Below, in pieces: positions 1 to 6,848 of a stretch of 12,806 nt of DNA. The notes under the pieces were generated by a model. The model made no database searches. It saw only the letters and a list, made by a program, of their open reading frames with translations, and was not told the DNA's origin. This DNA is from Spirochaetia bacterium. Its GTDB lineage: Bacteria > Spirochaetota > Spirochaetia > Sphaerochaetales > Sphaerochaetaceae. The translations under genes and the position numbers were made by a program. How positions within the stretch are numbered: the stretch's first letter is position 1; every line of letters starts with the position of its first letter. The stretch covers positions 1 through 12,806 of the forward strand of contig CAAGIP010000023.1 of the NCBI GenBank assembly GCA_900769955.1, given 5' to 3'.

Positions 1-571
1 AAACGGTACTGCCTTCTGCATCAGAGAGTGTGTATCTTATCTGCTCATCACTCTTACCCGTGACGAATACCTTAACGTCGAGGGAGCCTTCAGTGTGGGG
101 TGTTGCCATCACTCCGGGGGCACCATAGCAGTCAAGGTCAAAGTGAACGGAAGGAACTGAGATGATGTTCACATCCCTGTAAATGCCGCCGTAGAAGGTG
201 AAGTCGGCAACCTGTGGATAGACCCTGTCATTGGGAGAGTTGTCGACGTCGATTCTGAGTGTGTCGTTGCCCTTGATATGACCGGTGAGTCTTACCCGGA
301 AAGTTGAGTATCCCCCGTCATGATGGGCAAGGTGTTCTTCGTTAAGGTAAACATCTGATGAGCTGTTTGCTCCGTTTATCTCAAGAAAACACTCTTTTCC
401 TGATGTTTCATCAGCGCTCAGGATCCGTTCATAGGAGCACTTTCCTCTGTAGTAATCGTTTCCTCCGTCCATTCCGTCAACGGAATTCCAGCAGTGGGGA
501 AGATTCACATCGGATTTACTTCCTTTTTTGGTGAATGACCACCCGTCATTAATGGTTTTTACATTTCTCAT
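1..571 (-). CDS. GH2 family beta-galactosidase-type glycoside hydrolase, N-terminal part (cut by window edge)
   Basis: The frame reads open from an ATG whose A is base 571 to base 1 with no stop, so only about 190 N-terminal residues are present. They begin MRNVKTINDGWSFTK and contain LPHCWNSVDGMDGGNDYYRG (residues about 25-44) and DFTFYGGIYRDVNII (about 122-136). These are typical of the sugar-binding jelly-roll domain of GH2 beta-galactosidases and beta-glucuronidases; the last residues enter the immunoglobulin-like domain. The catalytic TIM barrel lies outside the window, so the substrate cannot be fixed. There is no signal peptide, which suggests a cytoplasmic enzyme acting on imported oligosaccharides. 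No Shine-Dalgarno site precedes the ATG; instead an extended -10 element ends 6 bases upstream. The gene is divergent from the MATE gene. The family call is secure; beta-galactosidase as the exact activity is inference. Confidence 0.86.
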   Translation of the reverse strand, partial: MRNVKTINDGWSFTKKGSKSDVNLPHCWNSVDGMDGGNDYYRGKCSYERILSADETSGKECFLEINGANSSSDVYLNEEHLAHHDGGYSTFRVRLTGHIKGNDTLRIDVDNSPNDRVYPQVADFTFYGGIYRDVNIISVPSVHFDLDCYGAPGVMATPHTEGSLDVKVFVTGKSDEQIRYTLSDAEGSTV

Positions 572-577
572 GGTACT

Positions 578-586
578 ATTTTAGCA
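578..586 (-). promoter_or_regulatory. Extended -10 promoter of the GH2 gene (predicted leaderless)
   Basis: Read on the minus strand the site is TGC-TAAAAT, an extended -10 (TGn plus 5 of 6 consensus bases). No good -35 lies 16-18 bases upstream, which fits an extended -10 promoter. The hexamer ends at base 578, and counting its last base as -7 puts +1 exactly on the A of the ATG at 571. Predicted from sequence only. Confidence 0.5.
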
Positions 587-593
587 GAAGTGC

Positions 594-623
594 TTGAAAT
601 TATTTGTGTAAAAGCAATATTTT
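594..623 (+). promoter_or_regulatory. Predicted promoter of the MATE gene
   Basis: TTGAAA (594-599, 5 of 6 matches to the -35 consensus), an 18-base spacer and TATTTT (618-623, 4 of 6 matches). The expected start of transcription is about base 630, at or within 2 bases of the ATG at 632, so the mRNA would have almost no leader. It lies back to back with the GH2 promoter in the same 60-base gap. Confidence 0.42.
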
Positions 624-631
624 TCTGAGGC

Positions 632-1963
632 ATGAACAAAGATCTTACAGTCGGCAATGTCCGAAGTACACTGGGACGTTTCATACTTCCCCTTCTTGGT
701 TCGATGCTTTTCCAGCAGCTCTATAACATCACCGATTCCCTTGTTGCGGGTAAGCTCATTTCCAGTTCAGCACTTGCAGCGGTCGGGAACTCCTACGAGA
801 TAACACTTGTCTATATATCATTTGCCTTCGGCATTAACATGGGATGCTCAGTAGTGGTTTCCCAGCTCTTCGGGGCAAAACGGTACCGCGATGTCAAAAC
901 CGCGATATCTACGACATTCATTTACACTTTTTTTCTCTGTGCACTGCTTGTGACCATCGGCCTAGTATTATCTGATGCGCTGCTAGAGCTTATCCGTACA
1001 CCTGCCGGGCTTATGGCGCCGAGTGCGGAATACCTCGACATATACATCTATGGTGTGCTCTTCCTCTTCTTCTACAACGTTGCAACGGGAATATTTTCCG
1101 CAATGGGGGACAGCAGGACACCATTTTTCTTCCTGGCATTTTCATCACTGCTGAACATTGCGGTCGACATTGTCTTTGTCGCACTCTTTGATATGGGAAT
1201 CGCGGGAGTGGCCTGGGCAACTTTCCTCTGTCAGGGAATAAGTTCCGTGCTCTCATGCACTGTGCTCTTTAAGAGGCTGAAGGAGATGGTTCATGAGGAG
1301 AGGGCGGTTTTGTTTTCCTTACCGCTTCTCGGAAAGATACTTAAGGTTGCCATTCCCTCAACGTGTCAGCAGCTCTTTGTCTCTGTCGGAAACATTCTGG
1401 TTCAGAGTGTCATCAACAGCTTCGGTGCGGTTGTCATGGCAGCATATGCCGCGGCGATCAAGCTGAACAACATGGTCATCACGACACTGATGACACTTGG
1501 CAGCGGTGTGTCATCCTTTGCCGCACAGAACATCGGTGCAGGCAAGTCAGACAGGGTAAAAAGCGGTTACGGAAACGGAATCGCGATCGCACTGATATTC
1601 ATACTGCCTGTTACGATTGTGTTTTTCTTCTTCGGAAGGTTTCTGCTTCTGATGTTCGTGTCGGGTGCTGAAACAGACATCATCGAAGCCGGACGTTCAT
1701 TCCAGATGATTATATCCCCGTTCTACTTCGTGGTTGCGGTGAAGATCATCACGGATGCCGTGCTGAGGGGAATGGGAAAGATGCTTCCATTCGTCATTTC
1801 AACGTTCGCAGATCTCATCCTCAGGGTTGTTCTGGCATTTGTGTTCTCATCGTTCTTCGGCTACATCGGCATATGGTACAGCTGGCCTGTCGGCTGGTTA
1901 GTAGGAACGCTTTTCAGTGTTGTTTTCTACCTGATTTCGGATAAGGGAAAATCAGTGGTCTGA
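632..1963 (+). CDS. MATE family multidrug/Na+ (H+) antiporter
   Basis: A 443-residue, highly hydrophobic inner-membrane protein of the length and pattern of MATE exporters, which expel cationic drugs or metabolites in exchange for Na+ or H+. The N-terminus (MNKDLTVGN, then FILPLLGSMLFQQLYNITDS at residues about 18-37) matches the start of NorM/DinF-like clostridial and spirochaetal MATE proteins, and this supports the ATG at 632. The second half repeats the arrangement (IPSTCQQLFVSVGNILVQS, about 239-257), as expected for two six-helix bundles. GAGG at 627-630 ends only one base before the ATG, too close for a working Shine-Dalgarno site, so initiation is probably leaderless. feoAB follows after 40 bases but seems to have its own promoter. 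The substrate cannot be read from sequence. Confidence 0.93.
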   Translation: MNKDLTVGNVRSTLGRFILPLLGSMLFQQLYNITDSLVAGKLISSSALAAVGNSYEITLVYISFAFGINMGCSVVVSQLFGAKRYRDVKTAISTTFIYTFFLCALLVTIGLVLSDALLELIRTPAGLMAPSAEYLDIYIYGVLFLFFYNVATGIFSAMGDSRTPFFFLAFSSLLNIAVDIVFVALFDMGIAGVAWATFLCQGISSVLSCTVLFKRLKEMVHEERAVLFSLPLLGKILKVAIPSTCQQLFVSVGNILVQSVINSFGAVVMAAYAAAIKLNNMVITTLMTLGSGVSSFAAQNIGAGKSDRVKSGYGNGIAIALIFILPVTIVFFFFGRFLLLMFVSGAETDIIEAGRSFQMIISPFYFVVAVKIITDAVLRGMGKMLPFVISTFADLILRVVLAFVFSSFFGYIGIWYSWPVGWLVGTLFSVVFYLISDKGKSVV

Positions 1964-1967
1964 GTAC

Positions 1968-1996
1968 TTGTTAGTCTCTCCTAACAGTGATAGTAT
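1968..1996 (+). promoter_or_regulatory. Predicted promoter of feoAB
   Basis: TTGTTA (1968-1973, 4 of 6 matches), exactly 17 bases of spacer, then TAGTAT (1991-1996, 4 of 6). Transcription would be expected to start at 2003-2004, on or next to the ATG of feoAB at 2004. No Shine-Dalgarno-like sequence lies between -10 and ATG. The site sits in the 40 bases after the MATE stop codon, so feoAB can be expressed separately. Confidence 0.45.
1969..1986. promoter_or_regulatory. Inverted repeat in the feoAB promoter, candidate metal-responsive operator
   Basis: TGTTAG, six bases (TCTCTC), then CTAACA: a perfect 6-bp inverted repeat overlapping the predicted -35 element and most of the spacer. A repressor bound here would block RNA polymerase. 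The TTAG...CTAA arms are reminiscent of DtxR/IdeR-family metal-repressor boxes, but the spacing is not the classical one and no Fur box is evident. There is no U-run behind it, so a terminator for the MATE gene is unlikely. Confidence 0.35.
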
Positions 1997-2003
1997 ACGG
2001 GCC

Positions 2004-4340
2004 ATGACATTAGATGGATTACAGATAGGAAAGGATGCTTACATCGAGAGCGTTGAAACTCCTGAGGTAAGCCTCAGAAAGCACATCCTCGACATGGGCC
2101 TCACACCTGGGGTTGAGGTCTCCATGATAAAGGTTGCTCCCATGGGAGATCCCATGGAGATCAGGGTGAGGGGTTATGAACTCACGATCAGGAAGGATGA
2201 CGCGAAGTACATTAACCTCTCAAATGTTCATGACATGCATCCCGTATCGGAAGATGTGAAGAGGGAGCGCATCAAGGCAATAAGGCACCCCGGAGTCGGT
2301 GAAAGCATAGCTTCCAGGAAACTGGTCAGGTCTTCCTCAAAGCCGCTAAGGTTCGCACTTGTAGGAAACCAGAACTGCGGAAAGACGACTCTTTTCAACC
2401 AGCTCACAGGCTCAAACCAGCATGTGGGAAACTTTCCGGGAGTCACCGTTGACAGAAAGGACGGTACGGTGAGGGGACACTCAAACATGACCGTCACCGA
2501 TCTTCCCGGTATTTACTCCCTCTCACCATATACGGCAGAGGAGATCGTCACACGTGACTTTCTGATCAGCAGTCACCCTGACGGTATCATAAACATTGTT
2601 GATGCGACCAACATCGAGCGTAATCTCTATCTCACGACTGAGCTGATGGAGCTCGGACTTCCGATGGTAGTGGCTCTGAATATGATGGATGAAGTGCGTG
2701 AGAACGGCGGAACAATCGCAATTAATGCCCTTGAAGAGGCACTCGGTGTTCCTGTCGTTCCAATAAGCGCTGCAAAGAATGAAGGTATTGATGAGTTAAT
2801 CGAGCATGCGATGAGCGTGGGACTCACCGGAGCGGTTCCGCTCCGCCATGATTTCTGCCTGCCCGGAGGTGCCGACAGCGGCGCAGTGCACAGGGCGATT
2901 CATGCAATTATACACCTCATTGAAGACCATGCGGCAGCAGCCGACTATCCCAAGCGCTTTGCCGCAACGGCAATCTGTCAGGATGATAAGGCAGTGGAGG
3001 AACTGCTCGGACTTGATGAAAATGAGAAGGACATGATCGAGCACATCCTTACACAGATGGAAGAGGAAGGCGGAAGGGACCGTATGGCAGCAATTGCTGA
3101 CATGCGCTTCACATTCATCGAGACGCTGACTCAGTCATGTGTCGTCAAGCCCCATGAGAGTAAGGAGCACCTTAGGAGCCAGAAGGCAGACCGGATACTT
3201 ACAGGCAGGTTCACCGCGATTCCGTTCTTCGTGCTCATAATGGGGCTTTCGTTCTATCTTACCTTCGGCCCTGTCGGAAATGCCCTTTCCTGGCTGCTCG
3301 AGGTGCTTATCGGAAAGCTTACGGCCATTACCGATGGCGCCCTTACCGCATTCGGAATAAACCCTGTGGTACATTCTCTGGTAATTGACGGTATCTTCAC
3401 CGGGGTCGGATCGGTGCTGAGCTTCATGCCATACATCGTCGTCCTGTTCTTCTTCCTCTCGATTCTTGAGGACTCGGGATACATGGCAAGGGTTGCCTTT
3501 GTCATGGACAAGCTATTAAGAAAGCTGGGACTCTCGGGAAGAAGTTTCGTGCCGATGCTCATCGGATTCGGATGCTCGGTACCCGCGATCATGGCATCGC
3601 GCACGCTTCCGAGTGAGCGTGACAGAAAGATGACGATTCTGCTCGTGCCGTTCATGAGCTGCAGCGCAAAGCTCCCGATCTATGCATTCTTCTCTGCAGT
3701 GTTCTTCCCTGAAAGAGCCGCTCTTGTCATGATCGGACTTTACTTCATCGGGATTCTGGTGGGAATAGTGGTTGCGCTCATTTCAAACAAATTCGTCTTC
3801 CGCGGAGAACCCGTTCCGTTCGTAATGGAGCTTCCCAACTACCGTCTTCCCAGTGCAAAAAGCGTTTTAAGGCTCATGTGGGAAAAGGCAAAGGACTTTC
3901 TTACCAAGGCATTCACGATCATATTCATAGCGACGATCATGATCTGGGTTCTTCAGACCTTCGATGTCAGGCTCAATGTCGTATCTGACCCGGAGGACAG
4001 TCTGCTTGCGATGCTCGGCGGATTGATCAGCCCGGTTTTCCGTCCGCTCGGTTTCGATGACTGGAGGATTTCAACAGCTCTCATAACCGGCTTCACCGCA
4101 AAAGAGAGTGTGGTCAGCACGCTTAACGTGCTGCTCCCCGGATCCTCAATACAGAGTCTCTTTACTTCAGGAACGGCATTTGTTTTTCTGGTGTTCTCCC
4201 TGCTTTACACACCGTGTGTCGCGGCTGTGTCCGCGGTAAGGCGCGAGCTTGGACGCGGTAAGGCGGCAGGCGTGGTCATCCTCCAGTGCGTGATAGCCTG
4301 GATCGTTGCATTCCTGGTTAAAACAGTATTCAGACTGTAG
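2004..4340 (+). CDS. feoB: FeoA-FeoB fusion, ferrous iron transporter
   Basis: A 778-residue inner-membrane Fe2+ importer with FeoA fused to the N-terminus of FeoB. Residues 1-75 are the SH3-like FeoA domain (MTLDGLQIGKDAY; ILDMGLTPGVEV; GDPMEIRVRGYEL). After a linker comes the G domain: G1 GNQNCGKT (121-128), GVTV, G3 DLPG (166-169), G4 NMMD (226-229) and G5 ISA (254-256). The membrane part carries the conserved pore cysteines in GFGCSVPAIMASR (Cys524), FMSCSAKLPIY (Cys553) and TPCVAAVSAVRRELG (Cys738), plus GFTAKESVVSTL. All motifs look intact. An in-frame TTG at 1968 would add 12 residues, but the FeoA homology begins at the ATG at 2004, which lies one predicted transcription start away from the -10. 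An operator-like repeat suggests iron or metal control. Fused FeoAB proteins are known elsewhere. Confidence 0.96.
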   Translation: MTLDGLQIGKDAYIESVETPEVSLRKHILDMGLTPGVEVSMIKVAPMGDPMEIRVRGYELTIRKDDAKYINLSNVHDMHPVSEDVKRERIKAIRHPGVGESIASRKLVRSSSKPLRFALVGNQNCGKTTLFNQLTGSNQHVGNFPGVTVDRKDGTVRGHSNMTVTDLPGIYSLSPYTAEEIVTRDFLISSHPDGIINIVDATNIERNLYLTTELMELGLPMVVALNMMDEVRENGGTIAINALEEALGVPVVPISAAKNEGIDELIEHAMSVGLTGAVPLRHDFCLPGGADSGAVHRAIHAIIHLIEDHAAAADYPKRFAATAICQDDKAVEELLGLDENEKDMIEHILTQMEEEGGRDRMAAIADMRFTFIETLTQSCVVKPHESKEHLRSQKADRILTGRFTAIPFFVLIMGLSFYLTFGPVGNALSWLLEVLIGKLTAITDGALTAFGINPVVHSLVIDGIFTGVGSVLSFMPYIVVLFFFLSILEDSGYMARVAFVMDKLLRKLGLSGRSFVPMLIGFGCSVPAIMASRTLPSERDRKMTILLVPFMSCSAKLPIYAFFSAVFFPERAALVMIGLYFIGILVGIVVALISNKFVFRGEPVPFVMELPNYRLPSAKSVLRLMWEKAKDFLTKAFTIIFIATIMIWVLQTFDVRLNVVSDPEDSLLAMLGGLISPVFRPLGFDDWRISTALITGFTAKESVVSTLNVLLPGSSIQSLFTSGTAFVFLVFSLLYTPCVAAVSAVRRELGRGKAAGVVILQCVIAWIVAFLVKTVFRL

Positions 4341-4348
4341 AATATAAT

Positions 4349-4377
4349 ATCAGCCACCCTCGGGTGGCTGATCTTTT
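4349..4377. terminator. Intrinsic terminator between convergent feoAB and the cysteine hydrolase operon
   Basis: A perfect 10-bp stem (ATCAGCCACC / GGTGGCTGAT) closes a CTCG tetraloop. On the plus strand CTTTT follows, which suits termination of feoAB, whose stop codon ends 8 bases before the stem. The minus-strand operon's last stop codon lies 3 bases from the hairpin; on that side the trailing sequence (ATTATATTC) is AT-rich but not a U-run, so bidirectional action is likely but weaker. Confidence 0.82.
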
Positions 4378-4912
4378 AAACTATGTCGATGAGACAGCTT
4401 CTCATCACTTTAAACGATGCTTCCGTAGCTTCAGGAGTCGTTCCTGCAGTTGCCGTCCTGTCAACGGTTATCCTTGCATCAGGAAAGAGCATCCTTGCCA
4501 TCAGTGCGTTTGACACGACGCAGATATCGGCGCAGAGTCCGCATACCTCAATCTCCTCAGGTTCACATTTCAGGGCAGTTACTATTGCATTTCTCATTTG
4601 CTTCTGCTCATCAGGGGAAGCCATGAAATTGTTCTTGTCAATGACCGCGGTAAAAGAAAGGCCTGAGAAGGCATCAGTAATCTCAGCACCCTTTTCGCCT
4701 CTTATGCAGTGCCTCGGAACCCTTTGTCCTTCGATGTCGGAAAGGTAGTTTCCCGGGTGTATGTCCCTTGTGGCAACGACGGGAAGGTTTGATGCATTGT
4801 ATTCTTCAATTTTTTTTCTGATGACTTCAACAGTCTGTACTGCGGCGTAAGAACCGAGTGCACCGTCGATGAAGTCATTCTGCATGTCTATTACCAGCAG
4901 TGCTTTCTTCAT
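4376..4912 (-). CDS. Cysteine hydrolase, isochorismatase/nicotinamidase family
   Basis: A 178-residue cytoplasmic enzyme of the isochorismatase-like fold. The catalytic triad is visible: Asp9 in LLVIDMQNDF, Lys93 in IDKNNF and nucleophile Cys131 in CGLCADICVVSNAL. Asp50 and His52 (TRDIHP) and His68 (PRHCIRGEKGAE) match parts of the metal site of nicotinamidases, but the further histidine of the classic HPxxHxSF loop is absent (HPGNYL here). Nicotinamide to nicotinate hydrolysis is therefore plausible but not certain; related cysteine hydrolases act on other amides. It starts at an ATG 12 bases after the nuclease stop, with Shine-Dalgarno AAGGAGA at 4926-4920. It is the last gene of the CPBP-nuclease operon and ends at the shared terminator. 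Confidence 0.88.
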   Translation of the reverse strand: MKKALLVIDMQNDFIDGALGSYAAVQTVEVIRKKIEEYNASNLPVVATRDIHPGNYLSDIEGQRVPRHCIRGEKGAEITDAFSGLSFTAVIDKNNFMASPDEQKQMRNAIVTALKCEPEEIEVCGLCADICVVSNALMARMLFPDARITVDRTATAGTTPEATEASFKVMRSCLIDIV

Positions 4913-4924
4913 TCGTTATTCTCC

Positions 4925-5929
4925 TTAGATCAGTCCCAGACTTCTCGCAATGTCTGTAATGCCGAGAAGTGCAAAGACTTCATGCCTGAATCTTGTGAAT
5001 ACCTCGAGGAAAAGGTCAAGTACCTCAGCCTGTTCTCCCGTTCCCGTCACCGGATTGTCAATGAGTGTCCTGTTCTCATCTTTTGTTCCCGTATAGGGCT
5101 TCAGGTTCCACTTTGAAACATCCACGGAGGACTCTATTACCGCTTCCTCCTCATCCGGAAGCTGATAAAAGAAATCAAGGCCGGTGATCTCTTCAACTTT
5201 ATCAACACTCATGATGTAAGTTTCGAGCTTCTCAGTCTTATCGGAGTTGGGAAGCACGAACCCGATAGCCTTGATGTCGGGATCTGTATAGTCAAGGATG
5301 ACTTTGTAATACTGATTGGGCACAGCCACGTTATTCTTTCCTATGGTCTTATAGGGGCCGTCGGTAAGAACGGGGCCTGTCGCAACGCAGATCTTCTCAT
5401 TATCCACTGCCATCTGTCTCACGACAGCCTCCAGATCCCCCCAGATGCCCCTGTTGAACGATGGAACCTGAGGTGACATGTTTGACAGATAGAACGTGTC
5501 GCTCATTGCTTCTGCCGACCACTTGAAGTCCGCTGCGGGTGCCATGTGACCCCTGTCGTAGCCGGAACCTTTGTAATCGCTGAGAACGGCAGAGCCTGTC
5601 CTGATGCTCTTATCCTCCCTGAAGTCATCAGCGCGGTCGAGTGCGCCGTAAACTTCCTCACGGGTAAGTTCGTAGCAGACGTAAGAGGGCTGTTCCGCTT
5701 CCTCGTTGTAGCTCAGAATATATCCCGTATGCTCCACGATCTGTTCGCCTTTAACGGGGGCTGGAAGCTCAAGGTGAGTGTACTCGCCGCTGGCAGAGAG
5801 AGTATCGCTCTCTCCGGGTGTGAGGTAACACAGCACGATGAAGAGGATGATGAGGACGATGAGAAGCACTGCTGCCTTAAGCAGGCGATGCTTCTTTGCT
5901 TTACTCAGCTTTTTCTTTTTCTTTGGCAT
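4925..5929 (-). CDS. Membrane-anchored DNA/RNA non-specific endonuclease (NucA/Serratia nuclease type)
   Basis: 334 residues. A lysine-rich start (MPKKKKKLSKAKK) precedes one hydrophobic segment at about residues 18-36, so the enzyme is probably tethered with its catalytic domain outside the cytoplasm, or is secreted. The beta-beta-alpha-metal fold signature is complete: YDRGHMAPAADF with general-base His128 (DRGH 125-128), then NMSPQVPSFNRGIWGDLE with Asn150, Gln154 and the Mg2+ ligand Asn159. These correspond in order and spacing to the Serratia nuclease motif. The family cuts DNA and RNA without sequence preference, for nutrient recovery, DNA uptake or defence. No immunity gene is adjacent. 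The tail after about residue 290 is unassigned. The ATG has Shine-Dalgarno AGGAGA, and the first 29 bases overlap the upstream CPBP gene, which implies translational coupling. Confidence 0.93.
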   Translation of the reverse strand: MPKKKKKLSKAKKHRLLKAAVLLIVLIILFIVLCYLTPGESDTLSASGEYTHLELPAPVKGEQIVEHTGYILSYNEEAEQPSYVCYELTREEVYGALDRADDFREDKSIRTGSAVLSDYKGSGYDRGHMAPAADFKWSAEAMSDTFYLSNMSPQVPSFNRGIWGDLEAVVRQMAVDNEKICVATGPVLTDGPYKTIGKNNVAVPNQYYKVILDYTDPDIKAIGFVLPNSDKTEKLETYIMSVDKVEEITGLDFFYQLPDEEEAVIESSVDVSKWNLKPYTGTKDENRTLIDNPVTGTGEQAEVLDLFLEVFTRFRHEVFALLGITDIARSLGLI

Positions 5930-6710
5930 TGTTTTCTCCTCTGAGATATAAGAACACGGCAGAGAACACTGCCGTGAGTGTCATGACTGAAAGAAGCGGG
6001 GAAGGAACACCTTCCGTGATGAAAATTGGGGCTGTCTGAAGGGATGATGAAGTATAGCCTGCGACAGTGAGCACGAAGATGTTGTTCACAGCGTGGATGA
6101 TGATGGTATACATAATATCATTAGAGTACGCCGTCAGGGCCAGCGCGCAAAATCCGAACAGGAAGTAATACAGGTACAGGAAAAAGGATGGATTATCCCT
6201 GAATTCAGTATTGGCTACCATATGAAATAAAAGGAATAAGGCTCCTGATATCATTGATGCCGGAATTATGGTTCTTCTGCTTTCAATTAATCTTATTAAC
6301 GGATATCTGAATAAAAGCTCCTCTGCAGCGCTCTGAAGCGGTATTATGATAAGGACTGCCGGAAGCATCGTAAGCCAGTCTTTGATGCTGTATGATGAGC
6401 GGTGCATCTGGCTGATATGAAAGAGCTGAAAGAACGCAATGCCAAGTGAAGAAATCAGTATTGTCATGAAGTAGCTTTTCATTGTGTGCTTCTTATCCCT
6501 GATGTTCTCACGAAGCACTGTTTTTATGGAAAACAATGCAGCTGCGAACAGTATGATGTGAGGTATGCACACGCTTATGAATGATATGAGCATCCCTCCT
6601 TCAGGAAAAAGTGCATCAAAGGAAAGCATGAGAAGACCTCCTGCAATCTGCCAGATCATAAGGAGAATGATGAAAAGTAAAAGATAAACGATCCTTTGGC
6701 GTCTTCCCAT
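5901..6710 (-). CDS. CPBP family intramembrane glutamic protease (Rce1-like)
   Basis: 269 residues with about eight hydrophobic segments. All three CPBP (Abi/CAAX protease) motifs are present: EELLFR with Glu130, Glu131 and Arg135; FLLFH with Phe159 and His163; and HAVNN with His206 and Asn209, so it is probably active. Bacterial members cleave membrane-embedded peptides or protect against bacteriocins; the substrate here is unknown. The start chosen is the ATG at 6710 (MGRRQRIVYLL, a basic end before the first helix), because a -35/-10 pair lies just upstream of it. An in-frame ATG at 6764 would add 18 residues but lies upstream of that promoter and has no ribosome-binding site. The C-terminal tail NNAKEKEKAE is encoded by the same A-rich DNA that encodes the lysine-rich start of the nuclease in another frame. 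Confidence 0.88.
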   Translation of the reverse strand: MGRRQRIVYLLLFIILLMIWQIAGGLLMLSFDALFPEGGMLISFISVCIPHIILFAAALFSIKTVLRENIRDKKHTMKSYFMTILISSLGIAFFQLFHISQMHRSSYSIKDWLTMLPAVLIIIPLQSAAEELLFRYPLIRLIESRRTIIPASMISGALFLLFHMVANTEFRDNPSFFLYLYYFLFGFCALALTAYSNDIMYTIIIHAVNNIFVLTVAGYTSSSLQTAPIFITEGVPSPLLSVMTLTAVFSAVFLYLRGENNAKEKEKAE

Positions 6711-6718
6711 GGAAGATG

Positions 6719-6747
6719 ATATTAGCAGAAAGATGGAAAACCGTAAA
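6719..6747 (-). promoter_or_regulatory. Predicted promoter of the CPBP-nuclease-hydrolase operon
   Basis: On the minus strand, TTTACG (6747-6742, 4 of 6 matches), 17 bases of spacer, then TGC-TAATAT (-10 hexamer 6724-6719, 4 of 6, with an extended TGn). Transcription would start near 6712-6710, at the chosen ATG. The TTCTGCTAA core is the same as in the GH2 promoter. Confidence 0.42.
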
Positions 6748-6814
6748 ATGCTTACGTAGTGCATCAGATATGAGAAAAAGAACCGTGCGTGAAGTGTTTT
6801 TCACACCCACCTGC

Positions 6815-6842
6815 TTCAAAAGGGAAAAGTTTCCTATATAAT
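6815..6842 (+). promoter_or_regulatory. Predicted promoter of the addBA operon
   Basis: TTCAAA (6815-6820, 4 of 6), a 16-base spacer and a perfect TATAAT (6837-6842). Counting the last T as -7 puts +1 on the A of the addB ATG at 6849, so a leaderless mRNA is predicted. A small inverted repeat, GGAAA-AG-TTTCC (6823-6834), fills the spacer next to the -10 and could be a regulator site, though it is short enough to be chance. Confidence 0.5.
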
Positions 6843-6848
6843 TGATGC

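Noticed and set aside
1969..1986. The repeat after the MATE gene as an intrinsic terminator
   Set aside because: The stem is only 6 bp, it is AT-rich and no U-run follows; it lies within a promoter-like pair instead.
1968..2003. TTG start for feoAB adding 12 residues
   Set aside because: The FeoA homology begins at the ATG at 2004, the added residues have no counterpart in the family, and the TTG overlaps the predicted -35 element.
3254..3655. Minus-strand open frame of 133 codons inside feoAB
   Set aside because: It overlaps the conserved FeoB membrane domain and its composition is that of a reverse-frame shadow.
4383..4748. Plus-strand open frame of 121 codons across the cysteine hydrolase
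   Set aside because: It is antisense to a gene with an intact catalytic triad and shows no recognisable protein; it is a shadow frame.
5901..5929. Programmed frameshift fusing CPBP to the nuclease at the A-rich run
   Set aside because: The runs are only five As, the shift needed is +1, no classic slippery heptamer is present, and the nuclease has its own Shine-Dalgarno site and ATG.
4925..5929. The nuclease as an effector toxin of a toxin-immunity pair
   Set aside because: There is no small immunity-like gene beside it and no delivery domain; a scavenging or surface nuclease is simpler.
5546..5944. Plus-strand open frame of 132 codons across the nuclease
   Set aside because: It lies over the DRGH region of a clear nuclease on the other strand and has no ribosome-binding site or family resemblance.
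6711..6764. Upstream ATG for the CPBP gene, adding 18 residues
   Set aside because: It has no ribosome-binding site and lies upstream of a well-spaced -35/-10 pair that leads straight into the ATG at 6710.
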